64,000 nucleotides of DNA, from contig NZ_SNWM01000005.1 in assembly GCF_004362245.1 (NCBI RefSeq), positions 248,001-312,000 on the forward strand, in the 5' to 3' direction. The notes beneath the pieces are model-generated. The model saw only the letters and a list, made by a program, of their open reading frames with translations, made no database searches and was not told the DNA's origin. Shown piece after piece: positions 37,151-45,305 of this stretch (position 1 is the stretch's first letter; every line of letters begins with the position of its first letter). This stretch comes from Pedobacter duraquae (GTDB lineage: Bacteria > Bacteroidota > Bacteroidia > Sphingobacteriales > Sphingobacteriaceae). A program made the position numbers and the translations under genes.

Positions 37151-37464
37151 ATTAGAAAATTCTAATGATAATTTAACTTTTTTTAGTTTCTTATCAAGAA
37201 TTTAATGTTTAAATTGCTTGATAAATAGGAGGTTGTCTCTCGTGGTGTGATAACGGGAGACTCGAGATTGATAAGTTTCTTTTTTTAGGTTTGAAGGATA
37301 GGGATTATGAATCTCTCAAATTCTTAAAGGTTTACTTCATCCCTATGGAAACTTTTTGCAATTCAAGCATAACGCTCAAAAAAATTATCATGGGATGAAA
37401 TAAACCAGGTAATAGTTAATAGTAATTAAGGCGCAGAATTTGGATGAAGGCTGCGCCTTATTTT
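37151..37464 (+). ncRNA. Candidate structured small RNA (unidentified)
   Basis: Five inverted repeats follow one another: ATTAGAA-aa-TTCTAAT (37151-37166); a 15-bp stem with one bulge, TTATCAAGAATTTAA paired with the segment ending CTTGATAA (37191-37224); GTCTCTCG/CGGGAGAC (37235-37261); ATAGGGAT/ATCCCTAT (37298-37346, with an inner GAAT/ATTC); and TAAGGCGCAG/CTGCGCCTTA (37427-37460) followed by TTTT. The last looks like an intrinsic terminator, yet no gene upstream on this strand ends there. That pattern suggests a non-coding transcript or a long structured leader of the gene at 37547. I do not match it to 6S, SRP, tmRNA or RNase P RNA. Strand is inferred from the T run; the 5' end is unknown. 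Confidence 0.35.
37427..37464 (+). terminator. Terminator-like hairpin without an upstream protein gene
   Basis: A perfect 10-bp stem (TAAGGCGCAG / CTGCGCCTTA) with a 14-base loop is followed by TTTT. It would end a transcript reading rightward from within 37105-37426, or act as an attenuator ahead of the gene at 37547. Confidence 0.6.
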
Positions 37465-37546
37465 AGTATAGAAAAACTGTGCCACAATTCTTCCTGTTGA
37501 TATATTAATCCGCTGCCGAATGTTTATCTTGGTCATTTAAATTCCT

Positions 37547-38053
37547 ATGAAGTCATCTAAAGGTTTGAAGCCGTTATTTTTTATTTTCTTTTTTGTTGCT
37601 ATTAGTTTCTGTGCTCTAGCGCAACAAACTACAGTTCACATTGGTGGAGATGTGTCAAAGCCATTTGATCTTGATGAAAAACTTTTCTCGGAAATGAAGC
37701 AAAACCACGTTAAAGTTGTTGGCAGAGATAGTGTAAGTCGTAATTACACGGGGGTTTCTCTGTATGATATAGTTGTTAAGGCAGGGGGAATAGTAGGTGG
37801 TCAGCTTAAGGGTAAAGAGCTTGCAAAATACATACTTGTGACCGCTGCAGATGGCTACAGGATTGTCCTGGCGATTGCTGAAATTGACCCTGGTTTTTCT
37901 AACCAGAAGATATTACTTGTGAATAAGGAGAATGGATCTTCATTAGCACCCAATTATGGGCCTTATAGGCTAATTGTTGCAGGAGATAACAGACCTGCGA
38001 GAAGTGCAATGCGCGTAGTTTCAATCGACATATTTTCTGCAGATAAGCGATGA
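37547..38053 (+). CDS. Secreted molybdopterin-oxidoreductase-fold domain protein
   Basis: 168 residues with a signal peptide ending at CALAQ (about residue 26). The mature part resembles the small YedY/sulfite-oxidase molybdopterin-binding fold (VHIGGDVSKPFDLDEKLFSEMKQ, YTGVSLYDIVVKAGG, GYRIVLAIAEIDPGF, GPYRLIVAGDNRPARSAMRVVSIDI). The conserved cysteine that binds molybdenum in the full enzymes is absent, so this is probably a ligand-binding or electron-transfer relative rather than an active oxidoreductase. It converges on a dihaem peroxidase gene only 13 bp away; a functional link is possible but unproved. Confidence 0.8.
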   Translation: MKSSKGLKPLFFIFFFVAISFCALAQQTTVHIGGDVSKPFDLDEKLFSEMKQNHVKVVGRDSVSRNYTGVSLYDIVVKAGGIVGGQLKGKELAKYILVTAADGYRIVLAIAEIDPGFSNQKILLVNKENGSSLAPNYGPYRLIVAGDNRPARSAMRVVSIDIFSADKR

Positions 38054-38066
38054 GAAGTTTTTCAGC

Positions 38067-39077
38067 CTAATTCATATTGAAACGGCGGTCGTTTATGAAG
38101 TTGAGGTCCGTTAGGGTTTTTAGAAATGAAATTAAAGCTTCCTGATCGGCCGTCTTTAATTTTAATCCGTTTCTTCCGCTATCTAGAAGTGGATCTAGGT
38201 TTTTATGAGCTTTTATGCCTGAACTATAATGTGTAATCACCTGTTGTAACGTGCGAAATCGACCGTCATGCATATACGGTGCGGTAATTTCGATGTTTCT
38301 CAAACTTGGTGTTCTGAACTTTCCGATATCGGCTAAATTGTGTGTTAAGCTATCACGACCAACATCACTATAGGCTATGTCCAGTCCGTTGTTATGGTAA
38401 CCTTTATCGGTAAACAGTGGTTCAGTGTGGCAGCTGGCACATTTGTCCCGAAAAATCAAGTAACCTACTCTCTCTGTATTCGAAAATTCCAGTTCCTTTT
38501 TTTTGACGCGATCGTATTTTGAGTCTGCGGAAATTAGCATTGATGTGAATTGTGCTAATGCATTTAGCACGTATTTTTGATTAATCTTCTTAGTGCCATA
38601 GACCTGTTCAAATATTCTTGGATATGCCTCATCTTGTTGTAAAACATAAAGCACGCGTTCCATTGAGTTATCCATTTCAGAGGGGCTAGTTAGTGCATTA
38701 ATGGGGACAGTCTCCAAGATTTTTTGCCTACCATCCCACATGAATTCTTTTTGCCACATCAGGTTAAAAAGTGCAGGAGTATTTCTTGTGCCTTTGCGTT
38801 GTTCGATCCCGCGGCTTACTTGAGTATTGAGATTGGCGAAAGCCGCCGATTGCTGGTGACAGTTGGCGCAAGAGATTGTACCGTCGCGAGATAGCCTGGA
38901 GTCATAAAAAAGCCTTTTCCCTAAAAGAAATCCATTATTTGAGACCGGATTAAATTTTGGCTGAACTTCGGGATGGGGAAAGTTCGTTGGGACAGTAAAT
39001 ATATTTATATCGCTAATACTGCCTATACATAGCATAGCGCACAAACAAAATAAAATAACTGAATTTCTGTGTTTCAA
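38067..39077 (-). CDS. Dihaem cytochrome c peroxidase / MauG-like protein
   Basis: 336 residues with an N-terminal hydrophobic signal. Two c-type haem attachment sites are present: CANCH (in ISCANCHQQSAAF) and CASCH (in RDKCASCHTEPLFTD). The latter is followed by KGYHNNGLD and by FRTPSLRNIEITAPYMHDGRFRTLQQVITHY, the usual distal segment of the CCP_MauG family. Members reduce hydrogen peroxide or carry out oxidations in the periplasm. The gene stands alone on its strand; the 172 bp upstream separate it from a divergent membrane glycosyltransferase-like gene. Confidence 0.92.
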   Translation of the reverse strand: MKHRNSVILFCLCAMLCIGSISDINIFTVPTNFPHPEVQPKFNPVSNNGFLLGKRLFYDSRLSRDGTISCANCHQQSAAFANLNTQVSRGIEQRKGTRNTPALFNLMWQKEFMWDGRQKILETVPINALTSPSEMDNSMERVLYVLQQDEAYPRIFEQVYGTKKINQKYVLNALAQFTSMLISADSKYDRVKKKELEFSNTERVGYLIFRDKCASCHTEPLFTDKGYHNNGLDIAYSDVGRDSLTHNLADIGKFRTPSLRNIEITAPYMHDGRFRTLQQVITHYSSGIKAHKNLDPLLDSGRNGLKLKTADQEALISFLKTLTDLNFINDRRFNMN

Positions 39078-39267
39078 TGATTTGATATTCGATAGCTGAT
39101 AGAGCGCAATATGTATTGTGAGTGCTCAGTATAAAGATAGTAGATTTTTGTGTTGTAGATAAAGGTTGAGCTAATTTTATGCTTATCAGTTATTAGTATT
39201 CTTAAAAGCTATATTTTTTTAAAAGCAGACGAAAAAGCGGTATAATTGTTTGTATTATTTTTATTAC

Positions 39268-40467
39268 ATGAAAGATAAGGTTCGGGCATTAATTGCTAAA
39301 ACAGGAGTGCCTGGTAGGTTTTACAAATCCCATAAATTTGTTTTTAGTCTTTGGATGTTGGTGACGCTGATATTTGTTGTTCAAAGTCTAGTAACGCATC
39401 GATATAATAACTACCTGATATTCGAAAATACTTTTCGAAATCTGCTACTTCAGCAGTCGTTATATGCTGAATATCCAACTTACCATGGCGATGTTAATCA
39501 CTACGGACCGGTATTCAGTATTCTGATTGCCCCTTTTGCCCTTCTAAATAATTCACTAGGGTTATTGCTGTGGAATATATTCAATTGCGTTGTCCTTTTC
39601 AAAGCGATTGGTTCACTTCCTTTGAAGAGCAATGATAAGTTGTTAATCGGGTATATCGCAATTCCATGCTTGGTTGCCAGTATGCTCAATCAACAATTTA
39701 ATGCTGCAGCGGCGGCTTTCATTATTTTAAGTTACACTATGTTAAATAAAGACAAAGGCATTTGGTCTGCATTATTTATTGCATTGGGTACGTTTGTAAA
39801 ATTATATGGTGTAGTTGGACTTGCCTTCTTTTTCTTCGTCAAAGACAAACCGAGATTCATCGGTGCATTAATATTGTGGTCTCTTTTGCTATTTAGTTTG
39901 CCTATTTGCTTCTCGTCACTATCATTTGTCCTCCATTCCTATGCGGATTGGGAGGCCTCCCTCACAGAGAAAAATATTAGTAATATCTTAGGTGCTGCAA
40001 GTGATATATCGATCATGGGATTTTTCAGGAATTTATTGAGCGGGCTAACAATATCGAATGCGTTTTTTCTCGGAATAGGATGCCTCCTTTTCCTCGTGCC
40101 CTATGTTAATATAAAAGCGTATAAGATTAGGGATTTTCAATTGATTATCCTTGCTTCTGCTTTACTTTTTCCTGTCCTTTTTAGCACCGGATCTGAAGAC
40201 TGTACTTATATAATCGCCATTCCAGCTGTTGGTATTTGGTACATCCTTGAGCAAAATAGAAAACTAAAACGATACATCTTACCGTTGACAATGATATTCG
40301 CTTGCGATTTTCCGCTGCTCTTTTTTCCTAAGTTTTCAAATGACTATCCCATTGTGTTGGCGATGATCAGTGTTCCCTTTTTTATTGTTTGGATTAGGCT
40401 GTTGTACCTCGCTGTTTTATTGAAGCCAGCTCAGACCGTAACGAGAACGGAATTTAATAAAGGTTAG
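39268..40467 (+). CDS. DUF2029/GT87-like polytopic membrane glycosyltransferase
   Basis: 399 residues from the ATG at 39268 (the frame opens at a TTG six codons earlier). About nine to eleven hydrophobic helices are visible; the first extracytoplasmic loop contains YPTYHGDVNHYGPVFSILIAPFALL, typical of GT-C enzymes in DUF2029 (GT87), where acidic residues bind the polyprenyl-phosphate sugar. Family members are polyprenol-phosphate-mannose-dependent alpha-mannosyltransferases in Actinobacteria; the role here is unknown. The stop overlaps by three bases with the convergent small zinc-ribbon gene. Confidence 0.82.
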   Translation: MKDKVRALIAKTGVPGRFYKSHKFVFSLWMLVTLIFVVQSLVTHRYNNYLIFENTFRNLLLQQSLYAEYPTYHGDVNHYGPVFSILIAPFALLNNSLGLLLWNIFNCVVLFKAIGSLPLKSNDKLLIGYIAIPCLVASMLNQQFNAAAAAFIILSYTMLNKDKGIWSALFIALGTFVKLYGVVGLAFFFFVKDKPRFIGALILWSLLLFSLPICFSSLSFVLHSYADWEASLTEKNISNILGAASDISIMGFFRNLLSGLTISNAFFLGIGCLLFLVPYVNIKAYKIRDFQLIILASALLFPVLFSTGSEDCTYIIAIPAVGIWYILEQNRKLKRYILPLTMIFACDFPLLFFPKFSNDYPIVLAMISVPFFIVWIRLLYLAVLLKPAQTVTRTEFNKG

Positions 40468-40631
40468 AGCCATTTGTTCTTCATGCACTTATGACAACGA
40501 TATCGCTTTACTGGGTGTAAAAATGTAAATATTTTTATCCAGATATTACGTTTGATACGTTCCATGTCGCTTCTAAGTCCTTTTCCACAAGGACAGGAAG
40601 AGTTGGGATTTATAGTTAATTCGTTAGTCAT
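40464..40631 (-). CDS. Small zinc-ribbon-like protein, 55 residues
   Basis: A 55-codon frame starts at ATG 40631 and stops at 40464. It encodes MTNELTINPNSSCPCGKGLR, a basic middle (RIKRNIWIKIFTFLHP), and YRCHKCMKNKWL. The C-x-C pair at the start and C-x2-C pair near the end are spaced like a four-cysteine zinc ribbon, and the protein is highly basic. Similar short CPCGKGLRSxM...YxCxxC proteins are, to my recollection, common unannotated genes in Sphingobacteriaceae. Function is unknown; nucleic-acid or membrane association is possible. It is convergent with the GT87-like gene (3-bp stop overlap). Confidence 0.65.
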   Translation of the reverse strand: MTNELTINPNSSCPCGKGLRSDMERIKRNIWIKIFTFLHPVKRYRCHKCMKNKWL

Positions 40632-40833
40632 GATTGGAGGTTTAAGTTGCGAGAAACCCTATCCAATCAGTTTATAATGGTTAACGTAAATATACTAATC
40701 TTGAAGTAAAACTAAAAGTTAAAATTAACTATCGGTATTTTATGTGTCGTTATGGGTGATAAAAACGGTGAGATTGTTATTTTAAACGAGAATTTAGGTG
40801 CTAGAACCAGATGCTTAATCTGGAATTGATCAC

Positions 40834-41166
40834 TTATTTCTTCTCCCTTAACTCTTCGTATAAATCTATCAGTTTCTTGCTAAGTTTAAGAATCTCTTCT
40901 TCTTTAGCTCTTAATTGCTCTTTTAGTTGTCCAAGTTCGACAGAGTGGTTTTCGGCAGCAGGATTCTGACCATCCTTTAAAATCTCTGTGATTGGAACTT
41001 GAAATAGTTCTGCGATTTGGTACAACCTTGTAATATTGATATCGGTAAATCCAGTTTCAATTTTTGAATACGCAGGAATTGAAATTTTTAGACGCTTCGA
41101 AATTTCCTGTTGGTTCACATTTAACTTATGCCTAAGCTGTCTGATATTATAACCAATGTTTTTCAT
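40834..41166 (-). CDS. XRE-family helix-turn-helix regulator with C-terminal coiled coil
   Basis: 110 residues from ATG 41166 (a TTG two codons earlier is ignored). Residues 5-60 form an HTH_3/XRE domain (IGYNIRQLRHKLNVNQQEISKRLKISIPAYSKIETGFTDINITRLYQIAELF). The last 40 residues (VELGQLKEQLRAKEEEILKLSKKLIDLYEELREKK) are a strong coiled coil, probably for dimerisation. Typical of short Bacteroidota regulators with unknown targets. It is divergent from the TPR-HisKA gene (178 bp between starts), which it could regulate. A 6-bp inverted repeat (CCAGAT/ATCTGG, 40807-40823) follows its stop and may be a weak terminator. Confidence 0.88.
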   Translation of the reverse strand: MKNIGYNIRQLRHKLNVNQQEISKRLKISIPAYSKIETGFTDINITRLYQIAELFQVPITEILKDGQNPAAENHSVELGQLKEQLRAKEEEILKLSKKLIDLYEELREKK

Positions 41167-41344
41167 GCCCAATATTTAAGTTAATTAAGTTTATTAATCT
41201 AAGATAAAATTAAAATTCTCATTAATCAATATTTTGTTGCAAATTCTTTTTACAGCGTATTAACTCGGTATTTTGCAGCGTATTAACCGCGAATACGGCT
41301 ATCTGCTGAAAATAATATTAACTTGCATATGCAATTACCTTGAT

Positions 41345-42736
41345 ATGAAATCTTTTTTAGTTACAGTTCATGGATTAATAATCTTGTTGACTATTTTATC
41401 TTGTAAACAAGATAAAATACAAAAGGCAATTCACGGAAGTAACCAAAAGGAAGTTGACCGGCTCATAAAGAAAGCAAAAGGCTATCAGAATAGCAATAAT
41501 GATTCTTTGATTGTATATGCGCAGCAATTGCAAGTTATTGGCAACAAAAGTCTGAATCGTTCGGCAGTAGTGTATGGAGCTATGTTTGCTGCGCAAGTGT
41601 ATTGGCATGCCGGTAATCATAAAGAGGCGATGATCACAGCAATGAAGGGCTTGGAAAAAGCAGAGCGATATCACGTTACTGAGCCCATACCTATGCTCTA
41701 TGGATTAATTGCTAATCTTCATAAAGAAAATTCGAATTACAAATTGGCCTTTAACGCCCAGGAAAAGGGATTCCTTGAGGCGGAGCGTTTTAAAGACACT
41801 GCGGCCATGATCAAATTGATCAGTAACAAGGCTATGTTTATACATAGCTTCCACCTGCATGACCATACACCTCAATCACAGGATTCATCGATTTCTGTAC
41901 ATCTGAAAGGTTTACTATTAGCAGAATCGAAGGCTGAATATATGTTGCTCAGAATCCCATTTTACAATAATATTGCTCAATACTATAAAGATCAGAAGCA
42001 ATATCATAAAGCAATTGAATATGCAAATAGAGCAGTAAGCATTGCTACTGATAGAAAACAATATCGATCTTTGACTTATAGTTATGCGTGGCTGGGACAA
42101 TCTTGGTATGCTTTACATGATCAGGCTAAAGGATTCCGATATTTAAATCAGGGTCTGCAAATTTCTCAACGTCTCAAGCAGCCTTATAGGGAGATGGAGT
42201 TACTATCAGATTTATACCAAATGTACTATCAGAGTAAAGATTATAAAAGGGCGTTAGATCTTCATATCAGGGGACAGGAAATTCATGACTCTCTTCAGGT
42301 TCAGATGAACGAGAAGCAAATCAGCGAACTGCAAATTAGATATGAGAGTGCTCAGAAAGACAAACAATTGCTATTACTCGACAGTGAACATAAAAAGCAG
42401 AATCAAAAACTTTTAGCGGTGCTTGCCGGTGCGTTAATTTTACTTATGCTTCTGCTGTTGCTTATCAATCGTTATAGAATAATCCGTGTCAATAATAGGA
42501 TGATGCAGAAGAGTAATGCAGATAAAACTATTGCTTTAGAACACATTGCTGTTATCCAGGCACATGATTTAAGGAAGCCATTGTCTTCAATTTTAGGACT
42601 CATTCATGTTATTAAAGAAATGGGTGATGAGGTTGATCCCGATTGCCTTAATAATCTTGAAATTGCCGGCCGGGAACTTGATCTTGCTATTCATACGGTC
42701 ATCTCTACTGTTGAAAAGGCTGAGGCGCGTTTTTAG
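41345..42736 (+). CDS. TPR protein with membrane helix and orphan HisKA domain, no ATPase
   Basis: 463 residues from ATG 41345, chosen because it starts a signal with a lipobox-like LTILSC. Residues about 60-320 are TPR repeats (for example HKAIEYANRAVSIATDRKQYRSLTYSYAWLGQSWYALHD), followed by a coiled coil and a membrane helix (LLAVLAGALILLMLLLLLI, about 350-370). The C-terminus is a HisKA-like helix pair with H407 in AHDLRKPLSSILGLIHVI. The protein stops after this dimerisation domain (VEKAEARF) and has no HATPase region, whereas related TPR kinases continue for about 150 residues. No kinase frame follows. It may be a phosphorylation target, a decoy, or a remnant. Its end overlaps the convergent small gene by 32 bp. 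Confidence 0.85.
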   Translation: MKSFLVTVHGLIILLTILSCKQDKIQKAIHGSNQKEVDRLIKKAKGYQNSNNDSLIVYAQQLQVIGNKSLNRSAVVYGAMFAAQVYWHAGNHKEAMITAMKGLEKAERYHVTEPIPMLYGLIANLHKENSNYKLAFNAQEKGFLEAERFKDTAAMIKLISNKAMFIHSFHLHDHTPQSQDSSISVHLKGLLLAESKAEYMLLRIPFYNNIAQYYKDQKQYHKAIEYANRAVSIATDRKQYRSLTYSYAWLGQSWYALHDQAKGFRYLNQGLQISQRLKQPYREMELLSDLYQMYYQSKDYKRALDLHIRGQEIHDSLQVQMNEKQISELQIRYESAQKDKQLLLLDSEHKKQNQKLLAVLAGALILLMLLLLLINRYRIIRVNNRMMQKSNADKTIALEHIAVIQAHDLRKPLSSILGLIHVIKEMGDEVDPDCLNNLEIAGRELDLAIHTVISTVEKAEARF

Positions 42737-42947
42737 TGCGTGATTCATCAATCAAAATACCAATGCTCTTCACCATAGGTTTTAGATTGTCGTAATTTGT
42801 TTTCCAAGCCGATGGAATCACCTTTTCATCATAAAAAATTTTTCCCATGAGCCGCCCATCTTTAAAGACACAATAGAGATTAGAATCCAAAGCAGGACTG
42901 TAAATGGTAAGCGTGACTTTGTTGTATGTGGTAAATGAGTAAGTCAT
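42705..42947 (-). CDS. Small hypothetical protein, 80 residues
   Basis: 80 residues from ATG 42947 (MTYSFTTYNKVTLTIYSPALDSNLYCVFKDGRLMGKIFYDE...); an in-frame ATG at 42998 would add 17 residues of unlike composition. The protein is compact, without signal or membrane helix, and resembles short uncharacterised Sphingobacteriaceae proteins with the FKDGRLMG pattern. Function unknown. Its 3' end lies within the 3' end of the TPR-HisKA gene. Confidence 0.55.
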   Translation of the reverse strand: MTYSFTTYNKVTLTIYSPALDSNLYCVFKDGRLMGKIFYDEKVIPSAWKTNYDNLKPMVKSIGILIDESRTKNAPQPFQQ

Positions 42948-43047
42948 GGGTGTAATATCGTGTGTAAATTTAGCTGTAATCGATATACAGCGCAACAATT
43001 TTATAATTACTTTGTAGTAGTATTACATCTTTAAAGATATAAGCACT

Positions 43048-43350
43048 ATGAAAAAAATTATTTGGATGTTTATGGCCTGTATTACCCTAGCTAGTTGCTC
43101 GACGCGTAAGGCGAATGTTGACAACACAATTCAACTTTCAGGAACTGTGGAGCAATTAGGCATGTCAACTTTTCAATATGGCACACATTTGATTAAATCT
43201 TCCGGGACAACATATTCACTTAAAAGTAACAAAGTAAATTTAGATAGCTTTTCTGGTAAGTCGGTCACTTTGATCGGTATTAAAGTACAAGGATATCCTG
43301 TGGAAAATGGACCTGAACTCGTGGACGTCATGTCAATACAAATTAACTAA
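43048..43350 (+). CDS. Small lipoprotein, 100 residues
   Basis: A signal peptide with a clear lipobox (TLASC, cysteine at residue 17) is followed by about 80 residues of beta-rich sequence (IQLSGTVEQLGMSTFQYGTHLIKSSGTTYSLKSNKVNLDSFSGKSVTLIGIKVQGYPVENGPELVDVMSIQI). The pattern suggests an OB-like fold, similar in size and layout to the lipoprotein at 27561. No named family is recognised. It stands alone. Confidence 0.75.
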   Translation: MKKIIWMFMACITLASCSTRKANVDNTIQLSGTVEQLGMSTFQYGTHLIKSSGTTYSLKSNKVNLDSFSGKSVTLIGIKVQGYPVENGPELVDVMSIQIN

Positions 43351-43396
43351 ATGACTCGATTTCTTGTTGGTAATACCTACTTGCAAAGGGAAAAAA

Positions 43397-44065
43397 CTAG
43401 AAATTAGCGACCAGTACAATGCCCATTGTTCCTCCAAGCCCATCTCTAACCGGGGTGTATGAATAAATAACACCTTGTACCGTATGTGTGTAAGGCAGCC
43501 CGGTATGAAAAACATAGTTCAGTTCTCGCACACCCATGTATTCATATTTTTTCCATAACTCAAGCATGTGTGTATTTACAGTGTTAACTTTGTGGTGTTC
43601 GCCTTGAAAATAGCACATTGCTACTGGAGCTGTGGTAATTACTGCTTTTAGTGTACGAATGCTTTCAGCCCTGAAAAGTCTGTCGTTTTCTCGGTCGGTG
43701 ACGTCGGTCGCCGTGATGAGTAAAGCTATCGCCTTGTCGTTTTGCCCAAGGATCGGCTTATAACAAAAATCTACAAATATAGTCTCAGATTTTCCATTAC
43801 GCATGAGTACTGCTTTGCCAGCCTTTTGTTTATGAACAACTTTGGTAGTTAATACTTGTTGTATCAATTCTGGATAATGTTGGCCGATTAATTCTGGCAT
43901 GACATCAAGTAGTCCATATCCGACAGCCGACTTATCCCGTCCCCAGATTTCCAGAATTTCGTCATTCGCCTGTTCGATTCGAAGATTTTCTGCATCAAGT
44001 ATGCCGCAGGCCATTGGCACATCAATAAAAAGATTGTTGTAGAGTGATAGTTTTTCGTTGTGCAT
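43397..44065 (-). CDS. PAS-PAS sensory protein without output domain
   Basis: 222 residues from ATG 44065 (an upstream in-frame ATG at 44116 is less likely). The first PAS domain spans about 8-125 (IDVPMACGILDAENLRIEQANDEILEIWGRD to ALLITATDVTDRE), followed by a helix and a second PAS domain (VITTAPVAMCYFQGEHHKVNTVNTHMLELW ... GGTMGIVLVANF) that stops on its last strand. In related Bacteroidota histidine kinases the same PAS pair leads on to HisKA/HATPase; here translation ends and the sequence downstream does not encode kinase motifs. It may be a free-standing sensor or a truncated kinase. Confidence 0.8.
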   Translation of the reverse strand: MHNEKLSLYNNLFIDVPMACGILDAENLRIEQANDEILEIWGRDKSAVGYGLLDVMPELIGQHYPELIQQVLTTKVVHKQKAGKAVLMRNGKSETIFVDFCYKPILGQNDKAIALLITATDVTDRENDRLFRAESIRTLKAVITTAPVAMCYFQGEHHKVNTVNTHMLELWKKYEYMGVRELNYVFHTGLPYTHTVQGVIYSYTPVRDGLGGTMGIVLVANF

Positions 44066-44175
44066 GTGAGCGTATAAATTAACGATATATCGCAAATATA
44101 TTTTACATACGTACAACTTATAGTTTTGGTTTGCCGGGATTGAAAATAAACCGCTGATTTATAGTGTTGTATTAA

Positions 44176-45252
44176 CTATTTTTTTCGTCTAAATCGCTTG
44201 AGTTGACCCAAGTGTTCAGTAGGGACTGTGTCACCAAGTAATTTTCCCCAAGGCTGGAGGCCGTCAATCCTATCGAAAATGATTTTCAGAACTGAGATAA
44301 AGGGAATAGATAGGAACATGCCTGAAATTCCCCAAAGTGATGCTCCCATCAATACAATAACAATAGATATAAGCGCATTAATCTCCACTTTTGAAGAGAC
44401 TATTCTCGGAACGAGAATGTTGTTGTCGATAAATTGTATAATGGCGTAGGCTCCCACAACAAGCAGCTGTGTGCTGAAGCCATCCATACTGATTGTTGCC
44501 ATAAGTACAGGCAATGCAATAGCTATAATTCCTCCTATATATGGTAACAAGTTGAGGATGGCTCCAATTACTCCAATCAGGATCGCGTTTGGAACCCCTA
44601 GTAATAGCAGTGCGGCAGAATTCATGATCGCTACAATTGTGGTCTCGATAAGCAATCCGACAATATAACTTTGTATAGCAGACTTTGTTTGTGTTAATAT
44701 TTCAGCTACTTTTTGTTTGTGTTCATCAGAAAAAACGTCATAGAAAAAATTAAGAATCAGAGGCTTGTAAAACAAAATCAGAAATGTGTAAACGGGTATT
44801 AGAAATACAACACTTAAAATTCCCAATAATCCATTTAACGTTTGCCCAATCACAGCTCTGCTGTTATTAGCTGCTTCCTTCACCATTTGGTTCTGTTTAA
44901 TTGTGCTCATTCCAAACCGCTCTTCTACCCAGTTTTGAATGTCATGTTGCAACTCTGTTAGTTTCGCGTGAATTGTTTCAACATCGTCAAAGAAATGAGC
45001 CACTTGCGTCGATAAAAAATATAAAAGAATAATCAGCAATAATATGGCTAGAAACATGGCTAACGCGATGCTAACTGCTTTAGGTAATTTCCGTTCAAAG
45101 CGATTGCACACTGGATTTAACAAAATAGCGATAAAGGTTGCGAAGGCCAGTGGAACTAACACATCTCGTAATATGAACAGGATAAATACAGTAATGACCA
45201 AGCCCAGCATTATAATAGGAGCCTTGATATAGAAGGGGACGGTGATATTCAT
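44176..45252 (-). CDS. AI-2E family transporter (PerM/YdiK-like membrane protein)
   Basis: 358 residues from ATG 45252 (TTG 45273 is less likely). About eight hydrophobic helices are arranged as in the AI-2E_transport family: two N-terminal pairs, a hydrophilic loop around 100-150, and the signature GVIGAILNLLPYIGGIIAIALPVLMA and FIDNNILVPRIVSSKVEINAL near the C-terminus. Members are implicated in autoinducer-2, Na+/H+ or other small-molecule export; substrate unknown. It lies 53 bp downstream of the 878-residue TPR-like gene in the same direction and may be in its operon. Confidence 0.92.
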   Translation of the reverse strand: MNITVPFYIKAPIIMLGLVITVFILFILRDVLVPLAFATFIAILLNPVCNRFERKLPKAVSIALAMFLAILLLIILLYFLSTQVAHFFDDVETIHAKLTELQHDIQNWVEERFGMSTIKQNQMVKEAANNSRAVIGQTLNGLLGILSVVFLIPVYTFLILFYKPLILNFFYDVFSDEHKQKVAEILTQTKSAIQSYIVGLLIETTIVAIMNSAALLLLGVPNAILIGVIGAILNLLPYIGGIIAIALPVLMATISMDGFSTQLLVVGAYAIIQFIDNNILVPRIVSSKVEINALISIVIVLMGASLWGISGMFLSIPFISVLKIIFDRIDGLQPWGKLLGDTVPTEHLGQLKRFRRKK

Positions 45253-45305
45253 TGGATCTGAATCAGCATCCAAAGTAGCTAAAAAGATTTGCTTCTGCGC
45301 ATTAC

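Larger units (their letters stand above)
37105..37546. other. 442-bp intergenic region rich in hairpins
   Basis: This gap separates the divergent PAP2 and molybdopterin-fold genes. No plausible protein-coding frame is visible on either strand. It holds five successive inverted repeats, described in the ncRNA entry, and a terminator-like hairpin with no protein gene ending at it. Confidence 0.6.

Noticed and set aside
42737..43047. Missing HATPase domain of the TPR-HisKA protein in another frame
   Set aside because: The following sequence encodes a small convergent gene and carries no N, G1 or G2 box in any forward frame.
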